From Chitinilyticum aquatile DSM 21506 (GTDB lineage Bacteria > Pseudomonadota > Gammaproteobacteria > Burkholderiales > Chitinibacteraceae): a stretch of 64,000 nucleotides of DNA. The stretch covers positions 236,460 through 300,459 of the forward strand of contig NZ_KE387260.1 of NCBI RefSeq assembly GCF_000430805.1. The letters are read 5' to 3'. How positions within the stretch are numbered: position 1 is the first letter of the stretch; every line of letters starts with the position of its first letter. The notes under the pieces were generated by a model. That model worked only from the letters and a program-made list of their open reading frames with translations, made no database searches and was not told the DNA's origin. Shown here piece after piece: positions 36,845 to 46,295 of the stretch. A program made the translations under genes and the position numbers.

Positions 36845-38575
36845 ATGCCCAGCCTGCGTATTGTTTACTCCGCCCTTGTTGCCGGGCTGTTTTCCCTGGG
36901 CAGCACCGGCTTTGCACATGCAGCGGCTCCCGACAAGGAAGAAAACACTTCCTCTCCCGATGAGGCGTTAAGCGCGCCATTGCCCAATTTGCCGCTCACA
37001 CCCGAGCTGCTGCAGCTGATGCTGGTCGGCGATATCGCGGCACAGCGCGGTGACGGAGTGCTTGCGGCCCAGCTCTGGCATGAGCTGGCAAAACGCACGA
37101 ACGACCCGCGCATTGCGCGCCGGGCAACCGAGCTGGGCATCAATAGCGGCCAACTCGGGCTGGCACTGGATGCAGCAGAGCGCTGGAACAGGACGGATCC
37201 TTACTCCAAGGATGCGCAGCAGCTCATGATAGGCTTGCTGATCCGGGCCAACCGCATCAATGATGTTGACCCCTATCTGCTCGCGCTGATGCAGAGCACC
37301 CCCAGGGAAATCGCACCATTTTTCATGCAACTCCATCTGCTGTGGGGCAAAAATGCCGACCGCAATGCGGTCCTGGCGACAACGACGCGGCTGGCAGCCC
37401 GTTACCCGCAATTGCCCGAAGCTCACTTCGCCCGTTCGGTGGCTTCAGCCAATGCCGGCAAGAATCCGGAAGCGATTGCCGACCTTGATCAGGCGCTGGC
37501 ATTACGCCCGGACTGGGAAGCCGCAGCGCTCTACAAGGCACAGCTGCTGGCCGGCAAGGATCCGCAGGCCAGTCTTGCGCTACTGAAAACGGCCAGTGCG
37601 GCCAATCCGATGTCACTCGCACTCCTGCTTGCCCAGGCAAGGCTGCAGGCCGAGCAGAACCAGATCGATGCGGCGCATGCCACTTACCAGCGCATCCTGC
37701 AGCAACATCCGGAGAATATGGAAGCCATGATCGGCAGCGCCATCACGGCGCTGGATCTGCGCCGGCTGGACGAAGCCCGCATCCTGCTGGAACAGATTAT
37801 CGAACGCAAACCGGCCGAACCAAGCCTTTTCTATCTCTATCTGGGGCAAATTGCGGAAGAACAGCGCCAGTGGCAAACCGCGCTTGACTGGTACAAGCAG
37901 GTCAATGATCCGCAGCACCTCGAAAAGCTCAACCTGCGCCTGCCCAGGGTCATGGCACGCGCAGGGCAGCGGGAGGCCGCACTGCAAGCGGTTGCGGCAC
38001 TGCCAGTTGCAACGGAAAACCAGCAAGTCAGCAAGGCACAGGCAGAAGCCATGGTATGGAAGGAGCTGGGCGACCTCAACCGCGCCCGGACAACACTCAG
38101 CGAAGCACTGCGCCGCCACCCGAAAAATGCAGACTTGTACTACGACCGCTCGATCTATGCCGACGAACTGGGCGACATCACCGGCGCCGAAGCCGACTTG
38201 CGCCAGAACCTGCTGCTGAATCCAGATAATGCCGCCGGGCAGAATGCGCTGGGCTACCTGCTGACCAACCGCAGCGAACGGTATGCCGAGGCCGAGCCCC
38301 TGATTGAAGCCGCACTGGCACAGGAACCGGACAACCCGGCCTTCCTTGACAGCATGGGCTGGCTGCGCCTCAAGCAGGGGCGCTACGCCGAAGCCGCAGA
38401 ACTTTTGCAGAAAGCATGGCACGACAGCAATGAACCCGAAATCGGCCTGCACCTCGCCGAGGCGCTCGTCAAACTCGGCAAGACCAGGGAAGCACGCGGC
38501 GTCATCGAAGCCGTGCAGAAGCTGGATGCCGGCAACCGCGAGCTGGCGGCAACACGCGAGCGACTGGGACTCTGA
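36845..38575 (+). CDS. Exported tetratricopeptide repeat protein
   Basis: A 576-residue protein with a cleavable signal peptide (MPSLRIVYSALVAGLFS...FAHAAA) and TPR repeats almost to the C-terminus, for example LPEAHFARSVASANAGKNPEAIADLDQAL and NALGYLLTNRSERYAEAEPLI. This family sits directly before lolB in many betaproteobacteria. The repeats suggest a periplasmic or outer-membrane scaffold. The ATG at 36845 gives the signal peptide; a longer frame from 36776 does not. Its stop overlaps the lolB start (TGATG). Confidence 0.9.
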   Translation: MPSLRIVYSALVAGLFSLGSTGFAHAAAPDKEENTSSPDEALSAPLPNLPLTPELLQLMLVGDIAAQRGDGVLAAQLWHELAKRTNDPRIARRATELGINSGQLGLALDAAERWNRTDPYSKDAQQLMIGLLIRANRINDVDPYLLALMQSTPREIAPFFMQLHLLWGKNADRNAVLATTTRLAARYPQLPEAHFARSVASANAGKNPEAIADLDQALALRPDWEAAALYKAQLLAGKDPQASLALLKTASAANPMSLALLLAQARLQAEQNQIDAAHATYQRILQQHPENMEAMIGSAITALDLRRLDEARILLEQIIERKPAEPSLFYLYLGQIAEEQRQWQTALDWYKQVNDPQHLEKLNLRLPRVMARAGQREAALQAVAALPVATENQQVSKAQAEAMVWKELGDLNRARTTLSEALRRHPKNADLYYDRSIYADELGDITGAEADLRQNLLLNPDNAAGQNALGYLLTNRSERYAEAEPLIEAALAQEPDNPAFLDSMGWLRLKQGRYAEAAELLQKAWHDSNEPEIGLHLAEALVKLGKTREARGVIEAVQKLDAGNRELAATRERLGL

Positions 38576-39141
38576 TGCGGCACTGGCTTCTGTTGCTGGG
38601 GCTTCTCTTGCTGACTGCCTGCGCGCAACTGCCGACTGCGCCCGCCAGCGGCTACGCACTCAGCGGGCGTCTCAGCATCCGTGACGGCAAGCAGAACCAG
38701 CAAGCCCTGTTCGGTTGGCAGACGAGCGCGGCACAGGACAGACTCAGCTTCGACAGCCCTCTCGGCCAGACACTGGCAGCCCTTACCATCCAGTACGACA
38801 GTAGCGGGTACCCCGTATCCGCCACGCTGGAACAGGGTGGCACTACACCCGTCACCGCATCTGATCCGCAGGCCCTGCTCTACCAGCTGACCGGCCTTTC
38901 ACTCCCGCTTGGCGGTCTGCGCTGGTGGCTGCGTGGTGAGGCAGCCCCATTCTCCCCCGCCGAGCGCAGCGAAACCGACGGCACGGTCACCCTCCGCCAG
39001 GATGGCTGGCAGATCGAAGCTCGCGACTTCCGTCCGCTGGGTCAGCACCAGCAGCCATACCGCATTGATGCGCGCCGTGATGACATCCAGCTCCGCATCG
39101 TGATTTCCGACGCCAGCACCGACTTGCAAACCACACCATGA
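38575..39141 (+). CDS. lolB: Outer-membrane lipoprotein receptor LolB
   Basis: LolB (188 residues) receives lipoproteins from LolA and inserts them in the outer membrane. The lipobox LLTAC lies after a hydrophobic signal; YALSGRLSIRDGKQNQQALFGWQ and SPLGQTLA are LolB-type sequence. It overlaps the preceding TPR gene by the TGATG arrangement and ispE by ATGA, so the three genes are translationally coupled. Confidence 0.92.
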   Translation: MRHWLLLLGLLLLTACAQLPTAPASGYALSGRLSIRDGKQNQQALFGWQTSAAQDRLSFDSPLGQTLAALTIQYDSSGYPVSATLEQGGTTPVTASDPQALLYQLTGLSLPLGGLRWWLRGEAAPFSPAERSETDGTVTLRQDGWQIEARDFRPLGQHQQPYRIDARRDDIQLRIVISDASTDLQTTP

Positions 39142-40001
39142 ATCTTGACGCCTTTGCCAGCACGGACGGTTTTTACGACTTTCCGGCGCCCGCCAAACTC
39201 AATCTCTTCCTGCACATCATCGGCCGCCGCCCTGACGGCTACCACCTGCTGCAGTCAACCTTCCAGCTGATCGATTACAGTGACACCATTTCCCTGCGGG
39301 TGCGCGATGACGGACAACTGTTGCACCGCAACCCCATCCCGGGCGTGGCACCGGAACATGATCTCTGCATCAGGGCCGCACGCCTCATGCAGGAAAAAAC
39401 CGGCTGCACGCAGGGAGTCGACCTTGGCATTACCAAGCGACTGCCCATGGGCGGCGGCGTCGGCGGTGGCAGCTCGGATGCAGCAACCGTCATGCTGGCG
39501 CTCAACCGGCTCTGGCAACTGCACCTGCCCAGGCAGACACTGATGGACTGGGGCGTGACGCTTGGCGCCGATGTTCCCTTCTTCCTGTTCGGGCAAACGG
39601 CCTTCGTCGAGGGCATCGGCGAGCGCATGACAGCGGTTCCGTCAGAAGATCAATGGTTTGTCGTGCTGCACCCGCAAGTGCACGTACCTACCCCTGAAAT
39701 TTTTTGCGACGAAGGCTTGACACGCAATACGCCCCCCCTTATAGTTCGCGTCCTCGACAACGCAGCAACGCAAAACGACTTGCAGGCGGTGGCGAGCAGG
39801 AAGTTCCCGCTAATACAGAAACATCTCGACTGGTTGAGCCAGTTTGGTGAAGCGAGAATGACCGGATCAGGAAGTTGTGTGTTTGCGAAATTCGCTTCAC
39901 AAACTGCGGCAAATCAAGTAATATCGCAGCTTCCCGACGAAATGAAAGGCTTTATTGCCAGATCATTGAGTCAACACCAGTTACATGAATTTGCTGATTA
40001 A
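39138..40001 (+). CDS. ispE: 4-diphosphocytidyl-2-C-methyl-D-erythritol kinase
   Basis: IspE (287 residues) phosphorylates CDP-methylerythritol in the non-mevalonate isoprenoid pathway. The GHMP kinase ATP loop PMGGGVGGGSSDAATVM lies at about residues 110-126, with APAKLNLFLHIIGRRPDGYH near the N-terminus and MTGSGSCVFA near the C-terminus. The start ATG overlaps the lolB stop. The lolB-ispE-tRNA-Gln-prs-rplY order is classic for betaproteobacteria. Confidence 0.96.
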   Translation: MNLDAFASTDGFYDFPAPAKLNLFLHIIGRRPDGYHLLQSTFQLIDYSDTISLRVRDDGQLLHRNPIPGVAPEHDLCIRAARLMQEKTGCTQGVDLGITKRLPMGGGVGGGSSDAATVMLALNRLWQLHLPRQTLMDWGVTLGADVPFFLFGQTAFVEGIGERMTAVPSEDQWFVVLHPQVHVPTPEIFCDEGLTRNTPPLIVRVLDNAATQNDLQAVASRKFPLIQKHLDWLSQFGEARMTGSGSCVFAKFASQTAANQVISQLPDEMKGFIARSLSQHQLHEFAD

Positions 40002-40025
40002 TTATGTTGATTGGCAGGTTTATAT

Positions 40026-40102
40026 AGGGGAGTCGCCAAGTTGGTTAAGGCATCGGATTTTGATTCCGACATGCGAAGGTTCGAATCCTTCTTCCCCTGC
40101 CA
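40026..40102 (+). tRNA. tRNA-Gln (anticodon TTG), CCA encoded
   Basis: A full cloverleaf is visible: acceptor AGGGGAG / TTCCCCT with one G-U, D-arm GCCAAGTTGGTTAAGGC, anticodon arm TCGGA-TTTTGAT-TCCGA with anticodon TTG, T-arm GAAGG-TTCGAAT-CCTTC, discriminator G and genomic CCA. It lies 24 nt after ispE. Confidence 0.97.
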
Positions 40103-40111
40103 CTTTTAGAA

Positions 40112-40147
40112 AGAAAAGCGTGTAATCCACAAATTACACGCTTTTCT
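40112..40147 (+). terminator. Perfect 15-bp hairpin after tRNA-Gln, in the prs leader
   Basis: AGAAAAGCGTGTAAT and ATTACACGCTTTTCT pair perfectly around CCACAA. The T-rich 3' arm suggests a terminator or processing signal for the tRNA; it ends 18 nt before the prs ATG, so it may also attenuate prs. Confidence 0.75.
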
Positions 40148-40165
40148 CGTTTCTGGGATTGGAAA

Positions 40166-41116
40166 ATGGCTTACGACAGCCTCATGGTATTCACCGGCAA
40201 CGCTAACCCGCGCCTTGCCGAACAAGTGGTCAATCACCTCGACATCTCCTTGGTACGTGCCACTGTCGGCCGTTTCTCGGATGGTGAAGTGACGGTGGAG
40301 CTGCTCGAAAACGTACGCGGCCGCGACGTCTTCGTTCTGCAGTCCACCTGTGTACCGACCAACGACAACCTGATGGAAATCATGCTGATGGTTGACGCGC
40401 TCAAGCGCGCTTCCGCCGGCCGGATTACCGCCGCCATTCCCTATTTCGGCTATGCCCGCCAAGATCGCCGCCCGCGTTCCGCCCGCGTACCGATTTCGGC
40501 CAAGGTCGTCGCCAACATGCTCACCGTCGCCGGTGTAGACCGTGTCCTGACCGTTGATGTGCATGCCGACCAGATCCAGGGCTTCTTCGACATTCCGGTC
40601 GACAACATCTATTCGACGCCCGTGCTGCTCGCCGACATCCGCGAAAAGCGCTACGAAGACCTGATGGTCGTCAGCCCGGACGTCGGTGGCGTATTGCGTG
40701 CCCGCGCGATGGCCAAGCAGCTCAATGTCGACATGGCCATCATTGACAAGCGCCGTCCGAAGGCCAACGTTGCCGAAGTCATGCACATCATCGGTGACGT
40801 CAAAGACCGCACCTGCGTGATCATCGATGACATGATCGACACCGCCAATACGCTGTGCAAGGCCGCAGAAGCGCTGAAGAAGTTCGGTGCCAAGCGCGTG
40901 ATGGCCTACGCCACCCACCCGGTGTTCTCCGGTGCCGCCATCGAGCGCATCCTGAATTCCGAGCTGGATGAAGTGGTCGTGACCGACACCATTCCGGTAC
41001 CGGAAGCGGCACAGGCCACCGGTCGCATCCGCGTGGTATCGATTGCCGGCCTGCTGGCCGAAACGATGCGCCGCATCAACAACGAAGAGTCGGTTTCCAC
41101 CCTCTTCGTCGATTAA
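40166..41116 (+). CDS. prs: Ribose-phosphate pyrophosphokinase
   Basis: PRPP synthetase (316 residues) converts ribose 5-phosphate and ATP to PRPP for nucleotide, His and Trp synthesis. [18 protein letters not shown] is the ATP/metal region, [17 protein letters not shown] and [19 protein letters not shown] (the PRPP-binding loop) are canonical. The ribosome site (GGAAA) is weak and close to a hairpin. Confidence 0.97.
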   Translation: MAYDSLMVFTGNANPRLAEQVVNHLDISLVRATVGRFSDGEVTVELLENVRGRDVFVLQSTCVPTNDNLMEIMLMVDALKRASAGRITAAIPYFGYARQDRRPRSARVPISAKVVANMLTVAGVDRVLTVDVHADQIQGFFDIPVDNIYSTPVLLADIREKRYEDLMVVSPDVGGVLRARAMAKQLNVDMAIIDKRRPKANVAEVMHIIGDVKDRTCVIIDDMIDTANTLCKAAEALKKFGAKRVMAYATHPVFSGAAIERILNSELDEVVVTDTIPVPEAAQATGRIRVVSIAGLLAETMRRINNEESVSTLFVD

Positions 41117-41140
41117 GCAACACCAGCCCCGTTAGCCTGC

Positions 41141-41189
41141 AGGTATACACCTGCAACCTGGCGGGGCAAATGCATTCAGGGGAATACCC
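41141..41189 (+). repeat. Divergent PR53 copy between prs and rplY
   Basis: AGGTATACACC at 41141 and ATACCC ending at 41189 give the exact 49-nt core length, with AACC where AGCC is expected. The inner arm is changed to a GC-rich stem. The left end resembles the copy at 61103. Confidence 0.45.
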
Positions 41190-41253
41190 CCGGAATCGCT
41201 GGTCGCCCTGGTCGCGGGGGACGAGCGTTTAATTACGAAACGGAGTATTTAAG

Positions 41254-41829
41254 ATGTCTTTTGAAATCAATGCACAAAGCCGTCCTGCGCAGGGCACCGG
41301 AGCGAGCCGCCGCCTGCGCAAGGCTGGCCGTCTGCCGGCAGTCGTTTACGGTGGCAGCAAGGACGCGATCGCCGTGTCCCTGGACCACAACGAAATGTAC
41401 TACACCCTGCAAGACGAAAAATTCCACACCGCGCTGATCAAGCTGAATGTGGAAGGCGCCATCGAACAGGTTCTGCTGCGCGCAGTTCAGTACCACCCGT
41501 TCAAGCAGCAAGTCCTGCACGTTGACTTCCAGCGCGTTGATGATGCCACCAAGGTTGAAATCAAGGTTCCGCTGCACTTCGTGAATGGCGACACCTGCCT
41601 GGGCGTCAAGCTGCAAGGCGGTTCCATCGCTCACGCACTGAACGAAGTTCAGATCCGTGCCGTTGCCACCAAGATCCCGGATTATGTCGAAGTGGATCTG
41701 GGCGCCCTGGCCGTTGGCAATACCGCCGTTCACCTGTCCGACCTGAAGCTGCCGGAAGGTGTCGAGCTGGTCAGCCTGCTGCGCGGCAACGATCTGGCTG
41801 TTGCCATCCTGAACGGCGCCAAGGCTTGA
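41254..41829 (+). CDS. rplY: 50S ribosomal protein L25, CTC form
   Basis: A 191-residue L25/general stress protein CTC-type protein that binds 5S rRNA. The N-terminal L25 domain contains GTGASRRLRKAGRLPAVVYGG and the C-terminal beta domain follows from about residue 95. GGAG precedes the ATG at 41254. pth, often next in this order, is absent; a terminator and a PR53 copy follow. Confidence 0.95.
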   Translation: MSFEINAQSRPAQGTGASRRLRKAGRLPAVVYGGSKDAIAVSLDHNEMYYTLQDEKFHTALIKLNVEGAIEQVLLRAVQYHPFKQQVLHVDFQRVDDATKVEIKVPLHFVNGDTCLGVKLQGGSIAHALNEVQIRAVATKIPDYVEVDLGALAVGNTAVHLSDLKLPEGVELVSLLRGNDLAVAILNGAKA

Positions 41830-41866
41830 TTGTCGCCCCCGGGATGATGCAGTAGCACGCATCGGA

Positions 41867-41894
41867 AAACCGGCCCTGCGGGGCCGGTTTTTTT
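41867..41894 (+). terminator. Intrinsic terminator after rplY
   Basis: AACCGGCCC and GGGCCGGTT pair, followed by TTTTTT. Confidence 0.92.
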
Positions 41895-41907
41895 GCGCTC
41901 CCGATTT

Positions 41908-41966
41908 ATACCCACCCCCCTTTAGTGCCAAAGCCCTCCATTCCAAAGGGCTGCATGGCAATACCC
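41908..41966 (+). repeat. PR53 palindromic element
   Basis: ATACCC occurs at both 41908 and 41961, exactly 53 nt apart. The core carries TGCCA / TGGCA and AGCCCT / AGGGCT nested pairs. It lies 3' of rplY and upstream of the phosphatase Pho-box-like site. Confidence 0.9.
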
Positions 41967-41989
41967 AGCAGATGGGGGCAGGCATCGCG

Positions 41990-42007
41990 ATGTCATACGG
42001 GCGTCAT
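41990..42007 (+). promoter_or_regulatory. Pho-box-like site upstream of phoX-type gene
   Basis: ATGTCAT, 4 nt, GCGTCAT: two 7-nt half-sites at the 11-nt spacing of PhoB boxes (consensus CTGTCAT). It lies about 50 nt before the start of a PhoX-family phosphatase, the expected kind of target. PhoB control is inference. Confidence 0.6.
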
Positions 42008-42055
42008 CGGCAAGCCCGATGATGGCGGCTTTCCATAGCCACTGACCTGCTTGCC

Positions 42056-44035
42056 ATGACCAAAAGCTATTCCGACAAAAACGTCATCTGCAACGACTCC
42101 ACCAATCCGGCGTTCAGCCAGATCGCTTCAGCCATCAACCTGAACCTGAGCCGCCGCTCCCTGCTCACCGGCAGTGGCGCCGCTGCCACCGGCCTTTTGC
42201 TGGCCGGACTGCCTGATCTGGCGTCTGCCGCTGCACAGTCCGCCGCTCGCGCCGGCAAGGCGCTGAAACCGGCTGCACTCGGCTTTGCCGGCATCCCGCT
42301 CTCGGACGCCGACACTGTGACCGTTCCCGCCGGCTATCGCGCGCAGCTCGTCAATGCCTGGGGTGATGCCGTCGGCCTGGCCGGCAATTTGCCTGCCTTC
42401 AAGCAGGATGGCAGCAACAGCTTCGTCGAGCAGATGGCGCAATCCGGCATGCACCACGACGGCATGCACTTCTTCCCGCTGCCCTACGGCTCGCAGAACA
42501 GTGCCCACGGCCTGCTGGCGATCAATCACGAATACACCGATGACGGTCTGCTGCACACCGACGGCATGAAGACCTGGACCGCCGAGAAAGTGAGAAAGGC
42601 GCAAGCCGCACACGGCGTGTCGATCATCGAAGTGAAAAAGGGCGAAGCTGGCTGGCAGCAAGTTCTGCCCTCCAGCTACGCCCGCCGTGTCAGCACCCTG
42701 ACCGCCTGTGCGATTTCCGGCCCGGCGGCCGGCCATGCGCTGATGAAAACGGTGGATGATCCGACCGGCCGCGAAGTGCTCGGCACGCTGAACAACTGCG
42801 CCAATGGCTGGACACCGTGGGGCACTTACCTGACCTGCGAAGAAAACTGGAATGGCTACTTCGTCGACTGGTCGAACAATATGAAGCCGGATGGCTTCAA
42901 CGCCAAACGCTACGGCGTGAAGGAAAAGGACGCCGGCTATCGCTGGGCCGAGCACGACCTGCGCTTCGATGCCCAGCTCAACCCGCACGAGCCCAACCGC
43001 TTCGGCTGGGTGGTCGAGATCGACCCCTACCATCCGGACAGCAAACCGGTGAAGCGCACCGCGCTCGGCCGCTTCAAGCACGAAGGCGCCGCACTGGCCA
43101 TCGCACCCGATCAGCGCTGCGTGTTCTACATGGGCGACGACGAGCGCTTCGAGTACATCTACAAATTCGTCACCAAGCGCCCGTATGACGCGAAGAACCG
43201 CCGTGCAAACGCCAACCTGCTCGACGAAGGCACGCTGTATGTGGCGAAATTCAACGCCGATGGCAGCGGCGAATGGCTGGAGCTCACGCACGGCAAGAAC
43301 GGCCTGACTGCGGCCAACGGCTTTGCCGACCAGGGCGAACTGCTGGTGAAAACCCGTCTTGCCGCCGACCATGTCGGCGCGACCAAGATGGACCGTCCGG
43401 AATGGACGACCGTCAACCCGCATAACCAGGGCGAAATCTTCTGCACGCTGACCAACAACAGCGAACGCGGCAAGGAAGGCAAGCCGGGGCCGGACGCGGC
43501 CAACCCGCGTGCCAACAATCTGTTCGGTCACATCATGCGCTGGGTGGAAGCCGGCAATAATCCGGCTGCCACCACCTTCCAGTGGAACATTCTGGTGCTG
43601 GCTGGCAATGACAAGGCCGCCAAGGATGAGCACAAGGGCAATATCAAGGGCGATGTTTTCGGCAGCCCGGATGGCCTGCACTTTGATGCCAACGGCCTGC
43701 TGTGGGTACAGACCGATGTCTCGACCACCACACTGAACAAGAAGGAATATGCCGGCATGGGCAACAACCAGATGGTCGCGATGGTGCCGGAAACCGGCGA
43801 AGCCCGTCGTTTCCTCACCGGCCCGCGCGGTTGCGAGATCACCGGCATCGCCTTCACGCCGGATCACAAGACGCTGTTCGTGAATATCCAGCACCCCGGC
43901 GAGCCGGACAGCGAACGCAATGACCCGGCCAATCCGAAAGCGATTTCCAGCTGGCCCAACGGTGCACTCGGCGGCCGCCCGCGCTCGGGCACCGTGGTCA
44001 TTACCCGTGACGATGGCGGCGTGATCGGCCTGTAA
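42056..44035 (+). CDS. phoX: PhoX-family (DUF839) alkaline phosphatase, Tat-exported
   Basis: A 659-residue protein with a twin-arginine signal (SRRSLLTGSGAAATG, about residues 32-46) and a DUF839 body. LLAINHEYTDDGLLHTDG, NNCANGWTPWGTYLTCEENWNGYF and GSPDGLHFDANGLLWVQTD are typical of PhoX enzymes, which are Ca/Fe-dependent monomeric phosphatases of the periplasm. The usual length is about 620-700 residues. A Pho-box-like site lies upstream, consistent with phosphate-starvation control. The gene ends in a PR53-type hairpin. Confidence 0.9.
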   Translation: MTKSYSDKNVICNDSTNPAFSQIASAINLNLSRRSLLTGSGAAATGLLLAGLPDLASAAAQSAARAGKALKPAALGFAGIPLSDADTVTVPAGYRAQLVNAWGDAVGLAGNLPAFKQDGSNSFVEQMAQSGMHHDGMHFFPLPYGSQNSAHGLLAINHEYTDDGLLHTDGMKTWTAEKVRKAQAAHGVSIIEVKKGEAGWQQVLPSSYARRVSTLTACAISGPAAGHALMKTVDDPTGREVLGTLNNCANGWTPWGTYLTCEENWNGYFVDWSNNMKPDGFNAKRYGVKEKDAGYRWAEHDLRFDAQLNPHEPNRFGWVVEIDPYHPDSKPVKRTALGRFKHEGAALAIAPDQRCVFYMGDDERFEYIYKFVTKRPYDAKNRRANANLLDEGTLYVAKFNADGSGEWLELTHGKNGLTAANGFADQGELLVKTRLAADHVGATKMDRPEWTTVNPHNQGEIFCTLTNNSERGKEGKPGPDAANPRANNLFGHIMRWVEAGNNPAATTFQWNILVLAGNDKAAKDEHKGNIKGDVFGSPDGLHFDANGLLWVQTDVSTTTLNKKEYAGMGNNQMVAMVPETGEARRFLTGPRGCEITGIAFTPDHKTLFVNIQHPGEPDSERNDPANPKAISSWPNGALGGRPRSGTVVITRDDGGVIGL

Positions 44036-44059
44036 CTCCCTCAGTCAGCACAACAGCCA

Positions 44060-44117
44060 TACCCGCCACCCCATAAGGCCGCAGCCATTTTCTGGAAATG
44101 GCTGCGGCCTTATACAT
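44060..44117 (+). repeat. PR53 copy with a perfect 18-bp stem, probable terminator
   Basis: An 18-nt arm (44073-44090) and its exact complement (44096-44113) flank TCTGG. The register matches other copies: AGCC at core position 15, ATACAT at position 44, ATACCC just upstream at 44060. The long stem lies 3' of phoX and could act as a terminator or mRNA-stabilising hairpin. Confidence 0.85.
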
Positions 44118-44332
44118 TGCCAATACTCAATCCAAAGCAGCGCCACTCAAAAACCGGCTGCATTAACAATATTTAAGCGCCTGCTCGAGAAGACCTGTCT
44201 AGCATGCAGACCTGCCTGCCACACCCGCCGTGATTCCGGCGCTAGGGCAGCAAGCAAAAGCAGACTTGAATCAAGGCGAGGCCGCAGTTCGCGGCGCTAT
44301 GATCGCCGCCTTCATTTCCCGGGAGGGAAGTC

Positions 44333-46222
44333 ATGACCTCGGCAGGCTCACAGCACTCCGGCTCGCGCGCACTCACCCTCGCCGCACTCGGCGTGGTCTA
44401 CGGCGACATCGGCACCAGCCCGCTCTACACGCTCAAGGAGTGTTTTGCCGGGCCGGTCGGGCTGGCGCTCACCCCCTTCAACATCCTGGGCATCCTGTCG
44501 CTGATTTTCTGGGCGCTGATGCTGGTGGTCTCGCTCAAATACGTCAGCATCATTCTGCGTGCCGACAACAAGGGCGAGGGCGGCATTCTGGCGCTGCTGG
44601 CACTCGCCCAGCGCGAAACGGCGGGTCGCCCGCGGCTGACCCGCTGCGTAGCCATACTCGGCATTTTCGGCGCCGCCCTGTTCTATGGTGACTGCATCAT
44701 TACCCCGGCGATTTCGGTACTCTCGGCAGTTGAGGGGATCAGCGTCGTATCGCACAAACTGGACCAGATGATCGTCCCCCTGTGCATCGGCATCATCATC
44801 GGCCTGTTTGCCGTGCAATCACACGGCACCGCCACCGTCGGCAAGATCTTCGGACCTGTGATGCTGCTGTGGTTCGCCATACTCGCGGTGATGGGCATCG
44901 CCAGCATCGTCCACGCACCGGAAGTTCTCGCCGCACTCAATCCGCTGCACGCAGTCCGCTTTTTCCTCGCCGCCCCCGGCTCCAGTTTCATCCTGCTGGG
45001 CGCGGTCGTGCTCTGCCTGACCGGTGGCGAGGCGCTGTATGCCGACATGGGGCATTTCGGCAAGGCTGCAATCCGCAATGCCTGGTACGGGCTGGTACTG
45101 CCGGCGCTGGTGCTCAATTACTTCGGCCAGGGCGCGCTGCTGCTGCAGAACCCGCAGGCCATCAAGAATCCGTTTTTCCTGCTGGCTCCCGGCTGGGGGC
45201 TGATCCCGCTGGTGCTGCTGGCAACATTCGCTACGGTGATCGCCTCGCAGGCGGTGATTTCCGGCGCGTATTCGATGGCCAGCCAGGCCATCCAGCTAGG
45301 CTTTACGCCGCGCATGGAGATCCGCCATACCTCGGCATCTGAAAAGGGACAGATCTTCATCAGCCAGATCAACTGGGCACTGCTGCTTGCCGTCATCATT
45401 CTCATCCTTTCCTTCCGCTCGTCCGGCGCGCTAGCGTCCGCCTACGGCTTTGCTGTGACCTGCACGATGGTCATCACCACACTGCTGGCCTTTCTGGTAC
45501 TCGGCAAATACAGCACCCCATTGCGCCGCCTGGGAATGTTTGCCGTGCTGGGTGGATTGCTGCTGGTCGATCTGGCCTTTTTCGCCGCCAATTCGCTGAA
45601 AATTGCCGACGGAGGCTGGATGCCCCTGCTGGTCGGTCTGGTGCTGTTCACGATGATGATGACGTGGAAACGCGGCCGCATGCTGCTGATGCGCAAGCTG
45701 CGTGAAGGCGAAATGCCGCTGGCAGGCTTTGTCGGCACACTGGAAAGCAGCACCATCGCACGGGTGGAAGGCACTGCCGTCTTTCTGACGGCCAGCAGCG
45801 ATACCGTACCGCACGCGCTGCTGCACAACCTGAAACACAACAAGATCCTGCACGAGCAGGTGATCCTGCTCACCGTCAGCACGGCTGATGTGCCTCTCAT
45901 CCCTCCGGCGCAGCAGCTGACGATCACGCAACTGGGCAATCAGGTTTTCCAGATTCTGATCTGCTGCGGTTTCAAGGACACACCGGACATTCCCGCCGCG
46001 CTGGCGCTGGCAGCGACCAGGGAGCCGCAGCTGCATTGCGAGCCAATGCAGCTGTCCTATTTCCTGAGCCGGGAAACCATCGTCGAGAGCAGATATCCGG
46101 AAATGGCACGCTGGCGGCGCATGCTGTTCAGCCTGATGATGCGCAACGCTGCCCGTATCACCAGCTTCTTCGGCATTCCGCCCAACCGCGTTGTGGAAAT
46201 GGGCATGCAAGTCGAGCTCTGA
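44333..46222 (+). CDS. kup: Low-affinity potassium transporter Kup
   Basis: Kup/TrkD (629 residues), a K+/H+ symporter with about 12 transmembrane helices in the first 430 residues and a hydrophilic C-terminal domain. ALGVVYGDIGTSPLYTLKE at the N-terminus and SALGSIAVVFGD-type following segments are replaced here by FGAALFYGDCIITPAISVLSAVEG, as in Kup. A GGGAGGGAAG ribosome site precedes the ATG at 44333. Upstream lies about 215 nt without a gene after the phoX hairpin. Confidence 0.95.
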   Translation: MTSAGSQHSGSRALTLAALGVVYGDIGTSPLYTLKECFAGPVGLALTPFNILGILSLIFWALMLVVSLKYVSIILRADNKGEGGILALLALAQRETAGRPRLTRCVAILGIFGAALFYGDCIITPAISVLSAVEGISVVSHKLDQMIVPLCIGIIIGLFAVQSHGTATVGKIFGPVMLLWFAILAVMGIASIVHAPEVLAALNPLHAVRFFLAAPGSSFILLGAVVLCLTGGEALYADMGHFGKAAIRNAWYGLVLPALVLNYFGQGALLLQNPQAIKNPFFLLAPGWGLIPLVLLATFATVIASQAVISGAYSMASQAIQLGFTPRMEIRHTSASEKGQIFISQINWALLLAVIILILSFRSSGALASAYGFAVTCTMVITTLLAFLVLGKYSTPLRRLGMFAVLGGLLLVDLAFFAANSLKIADGGWMPLLVGLVLFTMMMTWKRGRMLLMRKLREGEMPLAGFVGTLESSTIARVEGTAVFLTASSDTVPHALLHNLKHNKILHEQVILLTVSTADVPLIPPAQQLTITQLGNQVFQILICCGFKDTPDIPAALALAATREPQLHCEPMQLSYFLSRETIVESRYPEMARWRRMLFSLMMRNAARITSFFGIPPNRVVEMGMQVEL

Positions 46223-46230
46223 AGCTGCTT

Positions 46231-46289
46231 ATACCCGTATGGCCATATGCCTTCAGCGATCTAGCAAAAAGGGCTATAGGCAGATACCC
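46231..46289 (+). repeat. PR53 palindromic element
   Basis: ATACCC at 46231 and at 46284, 53 nt apart; the right half AAAGGGCTATAGGCAG is close to that of 10108-10156 and 17723-17781, while the left half is degenerate. It lies between the convergent kup and flavoprotein genes. Confidence 0.82.
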
Positions 46290-46295
46290 GCCAAA

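Noticed and set aside
44230-44691. A 153-codon plus-strand frame overlapping the start of kup
   Set aside because: Most of it overlaps kup in another frame, it is Arg/His-rich, and kup has a strong ribosome site and family motifs.
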